Assembly (NCBI RefSeq): GCF_000156395.1
Contig: NZ_GG703817.1
Span: 829,395-893,394 of the forward strand
Direction of reading: 5' to 3'
Length of the DNA: 64,000 nt
Source of the DNA: Providencia rustigianii DSM 4541
GTDB lineage: Bacteria; Pseudomonadota; Gammaproteobacteria; Enterobacterales; Enterobacteriaceae
Every line of letters starts with the position of its first letter. Within the stretch, counting starts at the first letter, position 1. Both the position numbers and the translations under genes were made by a program. Below the pieces are notes generated by a model. The model did not search any database. It was not told the DNA's origin and saw only the letters and a program-made list of their open reading frames with translations. Shown piece by piece: positions 43,749 to 52,471 of the stretch.

Positions 43749-45230
43749 ATGGCTTCAGTGATTACGACAACTTTCGAAAATTGGAAAGCACAAGAAGCGG
43801 CAAACGGTAAAGCCGTTTTGCTGGATGAGTTCGTTTTTGCGAACGTCCCCAATTTAGACCCAACACAACCTATCGATAGAAATGAAACATTACCGCCAAC
43901 AAATCAAATAGTGCATCGCCAAGCTGTGAATAAAGCGGGGTTAGCCAGTGAAAATGCGGTGGCTTATAGCGTCACCTTGGGGGCAGACGTGGGTAACTTT
44001 GATTTCAACTGGATTGGTTTGATAAATAAAGAATCAGGCACGGTTGCCATGATTACGCATGCGCCAACCCAAAAGAAATTAAAAACTCAAAATGGTCAGC
44101 AAGGTAACGTATTAACCCGTTCATTTTTGTTGGAATTCCAAGGCGCCGCCGCAGAAACCCAAATCCAAACAACAGCCGAAACGTGGCAAATTGATTTTAC
44201 AGCACGTCTCTTTGGCATTGATGAAATGCAGCGCCTTATCAATTTAGATAACTACGGGGCGGCGGCATTCTTTGATGATGGTTTTGAAGTCACCCGAAAT
44301 GGTGAGCAATATACAATTAAAAAAGGGTTGGGCTATGTTGGCGGGTTACGTGGGCAGCTTGAGAAAAACCAAATTTTAAATGGGCTTAGAAACACGAAAA
44401 TCTACGCTGACTTTTCATATCAAGGGAATATTTCAAGTCAGTGGAACACGGTTATTAAAATTACAGAAGCCGCAACGTTAAGTAATTATGTTGATATAGC
44501 CGGATTTTCTCATCAAGTATTTGCTATTGCGAGTATTGATGCATCGGGAAACGTGAAAGACTTGCGACCTAAAGGGGCATTAAGTACCCAGTTGATTGAT
44601 GAGCTTAATAAAAAAGTCAATGATGGTTTGAATAGAAAGCAAGATAAAGGTGACTATGCGACTAACGCCGTACTTAATGAGAAATTTGATATTGCTAATA
44701 ATAACGCCAATGGACGAGTTCCTAGTACACGGAAAGTTAATAACAAGCCTTTAAGTACAGATATCTCATTGTCAGCGGGAGATGTTGGAGCCTATACCAA
44801 GGTAGAAACAGATACCAAGGTGGCTGATGCGAAAAAAGCTGGCACCGATGCGCAGGTAACAGCCAATGCCGCAAATACGGCAGCAACCAACGCGAATAAC
44901 AACGCCAATGGGCGGGTTCCTAGTACACGAAAAGTGAATAATAAACCGTTAAGTGTAGATATCACATTAAGCGCTAGTGATGTTGGTGCGTACACGAAAG
45001 CAGAGGTTGATAATAAAATAGTAACCTCAGTTAATAATAAAATATTTCGGATCTCTGCCTATGTAGAAGTTGCTATGGGATACAGTGGATGGTCAACATT
45101 CCCAACAGATCAATTTATTGTAGGAATGAGAAATAAAAATGGTGGGCCAGGAGATGTATGGTGTGATCGATTAAGAGCAGCAAGTTTACAAATGTTGGTC
45201 AATGGAGCATGGGTTAATGTCACTAACTAA
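43749..45230 (+). CDS. H: Tail fibre protein H
   Basis: A 493-residue fibre. The N-terminal collar domain (about 1-150; MASVITTTFENWKAQEAANG, GNFDFNWIGLINKESG) attaches to the baseplate. Two 34-residue repeats with ANGRVPSTRKVNNKPLS and DVGAYTK lie in the shaft, near residues 317-350 and 382-416. The C-terminal about 70 residues (VEVAMGYSGWSTFPTDQFIV) should recognise the host surface and differ in base composition. The fibre chaperone gene follows in overlap. Confidence 0.92.
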   Translation: MASVITTTFENWKAQEAANGKAVLLDEFVFANVPNLDPTQPIDRNETLPPTNQIVHRQAVNKAGLASENAVAYSVTLGADVGNFDFNWIGLINKESGTVAMITHAPTQKKLKTQNGQQGNVLTRSFLLEFQGAAAETQIQTTAETWQIDFTARLFGIDEMQRLINLDNYGAAAFFDDGFEVTRNGEQYTIKKGLGYVGGLRGQLEKNQILNGLRNTKIYADFSYQGNISSQWNTVIKITEAATLSNYVDIAGFSHQVFAIASIDASGNVKDLRPKGALSTQLIDELNKKVNDGLNRKQDKGDYATNAVLNEKFDIANNNANGRVPSTRKVNNKPLSTDISLSAGDVGAYTKVETDTKVADAKKAGTDAQVTANAANTAATNANNNANGRVPSTRKVNNKPLSVDITLSASDVGAYTKAEVDNKIVTSVNNKIFRISAYVEVAMGYSGWSTFPTDQFIVGMRNKNGGPGDVWCDRLRAASLQMLVNGAWVNVTN

Positions 45231-45717
45231 GAAATTTGAACGATATATTCCAGAAGAAGAACATTACTCAAATGTCATTTATTTAAGGAATGTAGACGGA
45301 GATTGGTACAAGCAGCAGGCTAACTTTAAAAATAATACTCTCAAGATTTTATATGATGATGATGGAGTCATTACATCAATGCATCACGATGTATCAATGC
45401 TCTATCCGGAGGGTGCTTATATTTTAGAATTAGATCCTCAGACTGAGGTTGATATTGATATTCATAGAGTTAAAAATGGACAACTATTTGAATATCAGAC
45501 AAAAAATGAAATAAATGCGTTACAAAATGAAGCTCAAAAAAAAATACTATTGGCAGAAGCAGGTAATATTATTGATACACTTCAAGATGCTATTGATTTA
45601 GGCCTAGCAACAGATGAGGAGATAGAGAAACTAAAAGAATGGAAGGTTTATCGAATTCAACTAAATAGAATTGACACATCAACAGCTCCGGATATCGAAT
45701 GGCCAGTGAAACCTTAA
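45217..45717 (+). CDS. Tail fibre assembly chaperone
   Basis: A 166-residue protein. It has MSLTKKFERYIPEEEHY at the start and a C-terminal helical part ending YRIQLNRIDTSTAPDIEWPV, the ending typical of the tail fibre assembly (Tfa) family. It helps fold and trimerise the fibre tip. Codon use is more AT-rich than the tail genes before it, as are the last 200 bases of the fibre gene, suggesting the fibre tip and its chaperone were exchanged together. Confidence 0.9.
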   Translation: MSLTKKFERYIPEEEHYSNVIYLRNVDGDWYKQQANFKNNTLKILYDDDGVITSMHHDVSMLYPEGAYILELDPQTEVDIDIHRVKNGQLFEYQTKNEINALQNEAQKKILLAEAGNIIDTLQDAIDLGLATDEEIEKLKEWKVYRIQLNRIDTSTAPDIEWPVKP

Positions 45718-46475
45718 TCCATCCAACATGGCGTAAATCCGTAATGAAAATGTCTCCGACAATGTCGGGGACAACGTGCTCTATGGTACAAGCACATCCC
45801 TTTGTCTATGGGCTAGGACAAAGAACAGAGACTGGTAGCTATTTAAGCCCAACCAATGCGATTAAACACATAGCTAAAAAACTCGTTGGCGCAGGAGAAA
45901 TAGACATTGTTGTCATGATGGTTTGCGCGAAAACGCAGGCCGAATTCATGAATTTATTACAGCTATTCTCGGCTGTATTTCCATTGCCTGTTTTTGCGCA
46001 AGTTGAGCGTATGGCAAAAACGGCGGCAAACTTGCAAGTAACAAAAATGCAGTTACCGGGAGCTCAATTTGGAGGGTTACCTAAACCGCAAACACTATCA
46101 ACAACCAATAGTCGCGCCACAATGAATGCCCAATTGATAGAGCTCGCCAAAAACAGCGCGGGAAGTGTAAGTAGTATCGATGCCATGAAATCAGCGATGT
46201 CTAGATTTAAGTCCACGAGAGAAACCGCACTTAAGGACATTGGTAATAAGCTTGCCGATTTATTAGGAAAATCCACTATTATTTGGAGTTTTACTGGATT
46301 TGGTACAGGAGATTATCTTGCGGAACACTTGCAAAAAGAAATCCCTGAACCAGATGCAATTTTGACATTAGCAACACTGTTCGCAGGGAGCGAACTATCG
46401 TCACTAAAGGGAATGCTTCATGAACCCGCAAAACCAACCAACACCTCAGAATCAAACAATCACATTCGCACTTGA
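45699..46475 (+). CDS. Tail-region protein of unknown function (HP1 type)
   Basis: A 258-residue protein (TMSGTTCSMVQAHPFVYGLG, TNAIKHIAKKLVGAGEIDIV, then a helical C-terminal part). It lies between the fibre chaperone and the spike genes, where HP1-like phages carry poorly characterised tail genes. The repeated MM/Ala-rich middle gives no motif I can name. It overlaps both neighbours. Confidence 0.75.
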   Translation: MASETLIHPTWRKSVMKMSPTMSGTTCSMVQAHPFVYGLGQRTETGSYLSPTNAIKHIAKKLVGAGEIDIVVMMVCAKTQAEFMNLLQLFSAVFPLPVFAQVERMAKTAANLQVTKMQLPGAQFGGLPKPQTLSTTNSRATMNAQLIELAKNSAGSVSSIDAMKSAMSRFKSTRETALKDIGNKLADLLGKSTIIWSFTGFGTGDYLAEHLQKEIPEPDAILTLATLFAGSELSSLKGMLHEPAKPTNTSESNNHIRT

Positions 46476-46986
46476 TGGTGAAGCCATCCCGTTAAAAAAT
46501 ATTAAAGTTAACCCATCGGTGCAATTCCAAGATAAAGATCAGTCAGGACAAACCTCCAGTACAGCCGTTGCTGAGCAAGGTATCAAGCCCAAAGAACTGC
46601 GAGTTACGGGCGTGATTAATTTCACTGACCATAAAGTATTAACTCGCTTATTTGCCCTTGCTGAAGCTAAAGAGAACGGTAAATTGAAACGTTATCGAGT
46701 TGCCAATCACACCGCCAAAGCGATTAATTTTCGTCTCGGCACCTTTACTGGAAATATTGACGCGAGCGAAATCGATGGTCAAATGGCGTGGCAAATCACT
46801 TTTACATTAAGAGAACATTTGTCTGTTTCGGAGAAAAAAGACATTCGAGCCGCCAGTCAAGTGCAAGCTAAAAAACAAACAGGCAATCCTAAAGCCCCTA
46901 TTGCAGCATCTAAAGAAGAAAAAGATGAATTAACATGGTTTGAACGGACGGTATTAAAACCCATTGATGATTGGGGGAACTCATGA
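46420..46986 (+). CDS. Baseplate complex protein (gpU-like position)
   Basis: A 188-residue protein with a beta-rich core (ITFALDGEAIPLKNIKVNPS, VTGVINFTDHKVLTRLFALA, AWQITFTLREHLSVSEKKDI) and a polar tail. The fold pattern and place before gpD resemble the P2 gpU/hub partner. Named baseplate complex protein in HP1-like phages, from memory; function is inferred from gene order. Confidence 0.7.
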   Translation: MNPQNQPTPQNQTITFALDGEAIPLKNIKVNPSVQFQDKDQSGQTSSTAVAEQGIKPKELRVTGVINFTDHKVLTRLFALAEAKENGKLKRYRVANHTAKAINFRLGTFTGNIDASEIDGQMAWQITFTLREHLSVSEKKDIRAASQVQAKKQTGNPKAPIAASKEEKDELTWFERTVLKPIDDWGNS

Positions 46987-48659
46987 AGCCCATTAATCGA
47001 TGCTATTTGTCCAATGATGAGGTGCATATTGTTGATGCTAAAATTATGCTTGAATTATCAGCCTGTGGTCGTGGTTTTTTAACGGTAGAAACGGAAACAG
47101 ATTACACCGGAAAATTAGTTCGGTTTGATACTGGCTACACGGATTCATTATATCGCTATTTCACGGGATATGTTGAACGCTCACAACCTGCTGATAACGG
47201 CTTTCAAAAGTTATTTGTTCGGGAGTTAGTGGCAGTGTTTGATAAAATGTGGCCATGCTCTTTCCAGCACCCTACACTAAAAATCATTACAGATTATCTG
47301 CAAGAAAATAGCGGGTTGACGTTTATTTTGCCCGAAGCGAAATATATTAATACGCCAATTCCACACTTTACGCATAACGGCACGGGATTTCAGTTATTAG
47401 CCAATTTAGGGACTGTTTTTAGTATTCCTGATTATGTGTGGTATCAACTGCCTGATGGCAAAGTCTTTACCGGAAGTTGGGCTGATTCAATGTTTAAAGA
47501 TGATAATCATCAAATACCCGCTGAATTTTCAAAGAAACAATCCGCAGGCAATAGTGCCACTTACCCGTTAATCCCTGCTTTACGAGCAGGCACTGTGGTC
47601 AACGATAAGCGTATTAATAAAATTCAGATTGAAAATGACGACATCACACTGCATTGGGAAGTCAGAAACCCATTAACGGGCAAGGCTGAAAATAAAAGTC
47701 CGATTCAAAATCAAATGGATAAAGCCTATCCTGAATTGTCCGCAGGCTTACATTTACCGAAATTTGCCAGAATTGTCTCGCCAAGTGAATCAGTGAAAGC
47801 GGGTGATATATCTGATCCATTCAGACCGAAGTATGCGGTAGATGTGCAGCTACTTGATAGTGATGGCAAAGAGTCCGCCGCGCCCATTTATAAAGCAGTT
47901 CCATTGCCATTACCCATGGCAGGAACTGAAAGCGGATTATTTCAGTTTCCTCCTGAAGGCTCACTGGTCGAGATTGCTTTTGAAGGGGGAAGACCAGATA
48001 AACCGTTTATTAGACAAACGCTAAGTCAAAATAATACGTTGCCGGATATCCAACCAGAAGAGCAATTGCAGCAGCAACGAAAAGAAGTTTTTCAGCGCGT
48101 AACGCCCGACGGTAGTTGGAACCGTGAAACAGACCAAAGTATCAATGAGTCATCAATGCTACGCACGATTAAAGCGGATAAAGAGCAACGCGAGTTAGTT
48201 GTACGGGAAACGACAGTACAAGCTACGGACACGTTAACCGTTCTAGGCACCAGAAAATTGTTAGCCGGGGCAATCCAGCAATTATCTGAGGGGGACTATT
48301 CTATCGCCACGTCAGCAAACTATGTTGCGAGTGTTGAAAAAGATATGACTGTTGATGTTGGCCAGAATGCCACTATCGAGATTAGCCAAAAGCTTATAGA
48401 GAAAGTTGGGCAGATAAAGCAAAGCATCGCAGGGGCACAACAACACATCATTGCGCCTGTAGTTTGGATAGGAAGCCAGCAAGTCAATGTAGCGCAACTC
48501 ATGTTAGATACGTTAGATGTGGTGAGTGAACTAGCTGAGCTTACGGCTAACCATAATCACAGTAACACTGGAGCACCAACTAACTCAGCAGCAATTAAAG
48601 GCACTGGTACCAAGTCAGCTAGTTTGAAAAACAAATATTCGCCTATCATTGGTCAATAA
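46983..48659 (+). CDS. Hub/spike protein (gpD-gpV-like, VgrG type)
   Basis: A 558-residue protein. The first part (about 1-300: SACGRGFLTVETETDYTGKL, YFTGYVERSQPADNGFQKLF, GTGFQLLANLGTVFSI) is like the P2 gpD/VgrG hub. A central OB-like region (LPMAGTESGLFQFPPEGSLV, FIRQTLSQNNTLPDI) and a beta-helical, Val/Thr-rich C-terminus (TSANYVASVEKDMTVDVGQN) resemble the gp5/V spike. It probably replaces separate D and V genes, consistent with their absence. Start ATG 46983 after GGGGGAACTC. Confidence 0.8.
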   Translation: MKPINRCYLSNDEVHIVDAKIMLELSACGRGFLTVETETDYTGKLVRFDTGYTDSLYRYFTGYVERSQPADNGFQKLFVRELVAVFDKMWPCSFQHPTLKIITDYLQENSGLTFILPEAKYINTPIPHFTHNGTGFQLLANLGTVFSIPDYVWYQLPDGKVFTGSWADSMFKDDNHQIPAEFSKKQSAGNSATYPLIPALRAGTVVNDKRINKIQIENDDITLHWEVRNPLTGKAENKSPIQNQMDKAYPELSAGLHLPKFARIVSPSESVKAGDISDPFRPKYAVDVQLLDSDGKESAAPIYKAVPLPLPMAGTESGLFQFPPEGSLVEIAFEGGRPDKPFIRQTLSQNNTLPDIQPEEQLQQQRKEVFQRVTPDGSWNRETDQSINESSMLRTIKADKEQRELVVRETTVQATDTLTVLGTRKLLAGAIQQLSEGDYSIATSANYVASVEKDMTVDVGQNATIEISQKLIEKVGQIKQSIAGAQQHIIAPVVWIGSQQVNVAQLMLDTLDVVSELAELTANHNHSNTGAPTNSAAIKGTGTKSASLKNKYSPIIGQ

Positions 48660-48677
48660 AGTTATCGTCCATTCTTT

Positions 48678-48700
48678 GCCCACATCTTGTGGGCTTTTTT
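48678..48700 (+). terminator. Terminator of the late tail operon
   Basis: GCCCACA-TCT-TGTGGGC followed by six T, 18 bases after the spike gene stop. A strong rho-independent terminator closing the rightward late transcript. Confidence 0.9.
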
Positions 48701-49185
48701 ATTCCCGCCATAAAACTGTCTAAGCACCATTCTAAGCGCACAAATAACCACATAGCGAAACGCATCAATCAATCTTGATCATGCCTGTTGTATTCCACTG
48801 GTGAATCATACGTCCCACGAAATAAACGATTTCACCACGTAAACCGAACTACACCGCACCCGCCTGCGCGTTTTGGATCATAAAATTATTTCAGTTTTTA
48901 AATTTTCCAAAACATATTGCCAAGCCCCTCCAATACTAGGGACTTGCCGAAGACCTCAAACTGAAATGTGTGAAAAAAATTTCAATAGATTTCAGTTTTT
49001 AGATCACCAACTGGATTGAAAAAAAACATAACACATTGAAAATGTATATAGTCTCTATTTTTAGTGTGTTTTATAATACATAACGGAAAGTTACATAATT
49101 AAAAAAAACTAAGACTCTCATAGAGTTGAGTAAATTGAAAAATTGAAATAGGATGAAGTAATAAATCATCATTTAGGATTACATT
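48701..49185. other. Non-coding region, possible cos/packaging site
   Basis: No gene is seen. The stretch holds one GC-rich island (48852-48870, ACCGCACCCGCCTGCGCG) in AT-rich surroundings; CCCGCCT recalls part of the P2 cos strand. Two direct copies of ATTTCAGTTTTTA (48888-48900, 48989-49001) with an inverted AAACTGAAAT between them (48958-48967) follow. In the HP1 gene order cos lies between the last tail gene and attP, which is here. The cos call is a guess from place and composition. Confidence 0.4.
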
Positions 49186-50010
49186 GTGAGTAAAATATCA
49201 GAAAGGATAAAAGAGCTACAAACTTCGAAACCAGAAGGATACTGTGTAATATGTGATAGTTATTCAAAGTTAACCTATGATCATGTTCCTCCTCTTGGAG
49301 CAATTACTGTCACCAAAATAGAACAAAAACATGTTACTGAAATGATAGGTTTAAAAAAAGCATCTCTAAAAGGTGCTCATTCTACAAATGGAAGTAAGTT
49401 TAGAACGCTATGTAAAGATTGTAATAGTCAAAAAATTGGGCTTTGCGATATGGAAGTAGCTAGAGTTAATGAAATACTTACAAAAAATATATCTGCTTTT
49501 TTTTATTATACAAATTATCCTAGTAATATTGTATCAATAAAATTTAACTCTATTGCATATGCTCGAGCAATGATAGGACATATATTATCTGCCACAACAC
49601 CAAAAGAATGTGAATCACAAGATGGCATTTCAACATATTTCTCGCCATTAAAGCGTTTTGTTTTAGGTGATGACACTGCAATTAATGATACTCATGATAT
49701 TTATTATTGGTTTTATCCAAGAGAGCGACATGTTAGTGCCAAACTAGTAAACTTTTATAATAAAGGTCATTTTGCATTAATCAGCCTTTTAGCATTTTAT
49801 CCGATTGCATTTTTAATTACTGAAAAAGATAAAGGTATATATCCTGCGAATGCACTTAAATATAATTTAGGCATGAATTACTTATCCTTAGATTTATCTG
49901 CAAAAAACCTTGATTTTGTTGATTTTCCTTTCATCAGTTTAGAAAACGATAATATGTATATGCTGAATAGTTCTCAAGCTATTGTGAGCTATCCAATAAA
50001 AAGTAAATAG
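49186..50010 (+). CDS. HNH-like accessory protein at the prophage right end
   Basis: A 274-residue protein. The N-terminal part has C-V-I-C near residue 20, then YDHVPPLGAI (about 31-40), and C-x2-C-N (TLCKDCNSQKIG, about 76-87). This is the arrangement of zinc-stabilised HNH nuclease cores. The rest (about 100-274) has hydrophobic segments (HFALISLLAFYPIAFLI) and no motif I know. It is much more AT-rich than the tail genes, has its own AT-rich upstream region, and is followed by a terminator. Such end-of-prophage genes are often phage-defence or conversion genes; function here is unknown. Confidence 0.7.
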   Translation: MSKISERIKELQTSKPEGYCVICDSYSKLTYDHVPPLGAITVTKIEQKHVTEMIGLKKASLKGAHSTNGSKFRTLCKDCNSQKIGLCDMEVARVNEILTKNISAFFYYTNYPSNIVSIKFNSIAYARAMIGHILSATTPKECESQDGISTYFSPLKRFVLGDDTAINDTHDIYYWFYPRERHVSAKLVNFYNKGHFALISLLAFYPIAFLITEKDKGIYPANALKYNLGMNYLSLDLSAKNLDFVDFPFISLENDNMYMLNSSQAIVSYPIKSK

Positions 50011-50096
50011 AATTTAGTTTATGAAATAAAACTTCAAATAGCAGGTTCAATAGTAGGTAATAAAAAATCTAAATTAGATAAAAATAACACTATATC

Positions 50097-50124
50097 CAGC
50101 CTTTTATATCAAAAGGCTGTTTTT
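50097..50124 (+). terminator. Terminator of the HNH-like gene
   Basis: CAGCCTTTT-ATATC-AAAAGGCTG followed by TTTTT, 87 bases after the HNH-like gene. Strong hairpin with T-run. Confidence 0.85.
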
Positions 50125-50651
50125 ATACAAATAAAATGAATTGTGTCAAATAGAAATACTTAATTTTATTCTTCATTATCTCACTTAGTACCTCAAATGC
50201 TATCACTAATTTCAATCACACGAATTACTTCCTCCTCTGAGTAACCTATTAAATAGACAACTTTCATTTACATCAACATTGATTCTGACATTACGTTTTT
50301 GATTAAATATTTTTAATCATCCTTATAACTTTTTCCGCCAATTTAAGCTTCGCAACGGGGGGTAGTATAGCGCCTTTACAAGGCTTGATGGATTCACCAA
50401 AAAGTATTTCGGCTCATTTGATTCACGCCGACTTTTTTACAGACTAACAAAAAGTTACCTTTGAGGTTTACACATATAGGCATATGAAATGGAACAGTAT
50501 TTAATAATTGCTTCGAATTGTTCATATACAGAAATTTGTTAAATTAATGACAACTGTAAAATTTTGCTGCCATTTTGCTGCCATTTATTTTTACATACAA
50601 AAAAGAAACCATATTAAAAGCAACTTAACGCAATGATTTAATAGATATAAT
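50125..50651. other. AT-rich non-coding right end of prophage
   Basis: No gene is visible. It holds the right arm-site repeat at 50565-50585. This would be the left arm of attP in the excised phage. Confidence 0.6.
50565..50585. promoter_or_regulatory. Putative integrase arm-binding site (right)
   Basis: Second, identical and same-orientation copy of the double TGCTGCCATT motif seen at 21437-21457, 66 bases from the attR core. Confidence 0.6.
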
Positions 50652-50698
50652 TTGGTGGGCTGTTGGGGGCTCGAACCCCAGACCGAGTGATTAAGAGT
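50652..50698. repeat. attR core, inside tRNA-Lys
   Basis: The 47-base copy matching 21297-21343 (two mismatches, at 50670 and 50688). It covers the anticodon loop to the CCA end of the tRNA gene. If crossover takes place in the anticodon loop, as known for HP1, this tRNA 3' half is phage DNA. Confidence 0.88.
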
Positions 50699-50728
50699 CG
50701 CCTACTCTGCCAACTGAGCTAACAGCCC
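50653..50728 (-). tRNA. tRNA-Lys (anticodon CUU)
   Basis: 76 bases including encoded CCA. Acceptor stem GGGCTGT/ACAGCCC, D arm GCTC...GAGT, anticodon loop CTCTTAA with anticodon CTT, T arm TGGGG-TTCGAGC-CCCCA. The anticodon stem is GGCGA/TCACT, which has a C29-A41 mismatch; the displaced copy at attL has TCGCT and would pair perfectly. The intact gene is completed by the prophage end. Confidence 0.92.
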
Positions 50729-50983
50729 GAATAGAATTATTTAACGCCTCACATTTGGTACAGTCAATAATATTCTGCTATTTTTATTCTTTAGGTTAAT
50801 TTTTAGTTATCAATGTTAAATTTAAGAGAATAATCGCTTTATTAACAATCATACTCCCGATTGTCAGTGAATTTTTTCTTACTCCAATTGAGATTTATGT
50901 CACAATATTTCACGCAAACACCGCCAAAAACTTAAAAAAATAGCATTGGCTAACATCATAATCACTATCGGATAAATAACAGT

Positions 50984-52384
50984 ATGGAAGAAAATGCACC
51001 TACAAACACCTCTCGGCCCTCTACTGACCGAAACCAATTAAAACGTAGTCTCAGTAATCGTCATATCCAATTAATTGCGATTGGTGGAGCCATCGGAACA
51101 GGCCTTTTTATGGGCTCGGGTAAAACCATTTCCCTAGCAGGGCCGTCAATTATCTTTGTCTATATGATTATCGGCTTTGTGCTGTTTTTCGTTATGCGGG
51201 CAATGGGTGAGCTACTCCTATCCAACCTTGACTATAAATCTTTCAGCGATTTCTCGGCCGACTTGATTGGACCTTGGGCTGGATTTTTTGTTGGCTGGAC
51301 TTACTGGTTCTGCTGGGTAATTACTGGAATAGCAGATATTATCGCGATAACCGCGTACGTCAGTTTCTGGGTTCCCAATTATCCAGAATGGGTGACATCC
51401 TTTATCTGTGTTATCACCCTGCTGACACTGAATCTTGTTTCAGTCAGATTGTTTGGTGAGCTAGAGTTTTGGTTTGCCATGATAAAAATCATCGCTATTG
51501 TGGCATTAATTGCCGTTGGCGGTACATTGATTGCCATGAATTTCCAGTCCCCCACAGGGCATACTGCGTCATTAAGTAATATTTGGAATGATGGTGGTAT
51601 GTTTCCAATGGGAATTAGTGGCTTTTTTGCTGGGTTCCAAATTGCCATATTTGCATTCGTGGGCATTGAATTAGTCGGAACTGCTGCTGCCGAAACCCGC
51701 GATCCTGAAAAATCCTTACCAAAAGCAATCAATGCGATTCCAATCCGCATTATCGCCTTCTATGTTTTATCATTAATTGTCATTATGGCAGTGACACCAT
51801 GGAGAACCATTCTGGCGGATAAGAGTCCCTTTGTTGAAATGTTCGTCCTGATCAGTCTTCCAGCAGCGGCGAGTATTGTGAACTTTGTGGTTTTAACTTC
51901 TGCTGCTTCATCTGCAAATAGTGGCGTATTCTCCACCAGCCGCATGCTATTTGGGTTATCTAAAGAAGGGGATGCTCCAAAACAATTTAGTCAATTATCG
52001 AAAAAAGCGGTGCCTGCAACAGGGTTAATATTTACCTGTATTTGCCTCAGTTTCGGTATTGTACTTATCTACTTCATTCCCGATATCATGCATGCGTTTA
52101 CCTTAGTCACAACAGTATCCGCCATCCTATTTATGTTTATCTGGAGCATGATCCTCATTAGCTATTTGAACTTTAGGAAAAACCGCCCAGAAAAGCATGA
52201 ATCATCCCATTATAAAATGCCATTAGGTATCGTGATGTCATGGGTCAGTTTAGTCTTTTTTGCGTTTATGGTGATCTTACTGGCATTCCAGCATGACACT
52301 CGACAAGCTTTAATCGCGACTCCACTGTGGTTTATTATTCTGTTTATTGGATACCAAATTGTAAAGCGTCGTAAAATTCAATAA
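50984..52384 (+). CDS. cycA: CycA, D-serine/D-alanine/glycine permease
   Basis: A 466-residue amino-acid/polyamine-organocation transporter with about 12 membrane helices. The N-terminal block RHIQLIAIGGAIGTGLFMGS and GKTISLAGPSIIFVYMIIGF, WAGFFVGWTYWFCWV and SSANSGVFSTSRMLFGL are almost the same as in E. coli CycA. It imports glycine, D-alanine and D-serine with protons. It stands alone: a terminator follows. The first reader downstream of the tRNA/prophage junction. Confidence 0.95.
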   Translation: MEENAPTNTSRPSTDRNQLKRSLSNRHIQLIAIGGAIGTGLFMGSGKTISLAGPSIIFVYMIIGFVLFFVMRAMGELLLSNLDYKSFSDFSADLIGPWAGFFVGWTYWFCWVITGIADIIAITAYVSFWVPNYPEWVTSFICVITLLTLNLVSVRLFGELEFWFAMIKIIAIVALIAVGGTLIAMNFQSPTGHTASLSNIWNDGGMFPMGISGFFAGFQIAIFAFVGIELVGTAAAETRDPEKSLPKAINAIPIRIIAFYVLSLIVIMAVTPWRTILADKSPFVEMFVLISLPAAASIVNFVVLTSAASSANSGVFSTSRMLFGLSKEGDAPKQFSQLSKKAVPATGLIFTCICLSFGIVLIYFIPDIMHAFTLVTTVSAILFMFIWSMILISYLNFRKNRPEKHESSHYKMPLGIVMSWVSLVFFAFMVILLAFQHDTRQALIATPLWFIILFIGYQIVKRRKIQ

Positions 52385-52411
52385 CGCATACCTTACTCAC
52401 TATATAAAGAA

Positions 52412-52443
52412 AAAGGCTGGAGGGAATATTTCCTTCCAGCCTT
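52412..52443. terminator. Bidirectional terminator between cycA and putP
   Basis: AAGGCTGGAGGGA pairs with TCCTTCCAGCCTT around a short AT loop, with A-run before and T-rich sequence after. It serves the convergent cycA and putP genes. Confidence 0.85.
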
Positions 52444-52471
52444 CTTTATTTTAGATTGTGACTTTCGTCAA

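Larger units (their letters stand above)
21297..50698. mobile_element. HP1/K139-like P2-superfamily prophage, 29.4 kb
   Basis: The element is bounded by 47-bp repeats (21297-21343 and 50652-50698, 45 of 47 identical) made of the 3' half of a tRNA-Lys gene. Contents in order: int, BRCT gene, CI repressor, Cox, CII, small early genes, replication protein A, SOS-box gene, ogr, portal Q, terminase P, scaffold O, capsid N, terminase M, L, R, S, DUF2586 sheath, DUF2597 tube, holin, M15 endolysin, Rz/Rz1, E/E', tape measure, DUF2590, J, I, fibre, assembly chaperone, two tail genes, spike, and an HNH-like gene. No essential gene looks broken. Gene order follows HP1 rather than P2: lysis genes after the tube, no V/W/X/FI/FII. 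It is probably inducible. Confidence 0.93.

Noticed and set aside
44699..44998. CRISPR-like direct repeats
   Set aside because: There are only two copies, they are in frame within the tail fibre gene, and they encode a known kind of fibre-shaft repeat. No CRISPR array was seen anywhere in the window.
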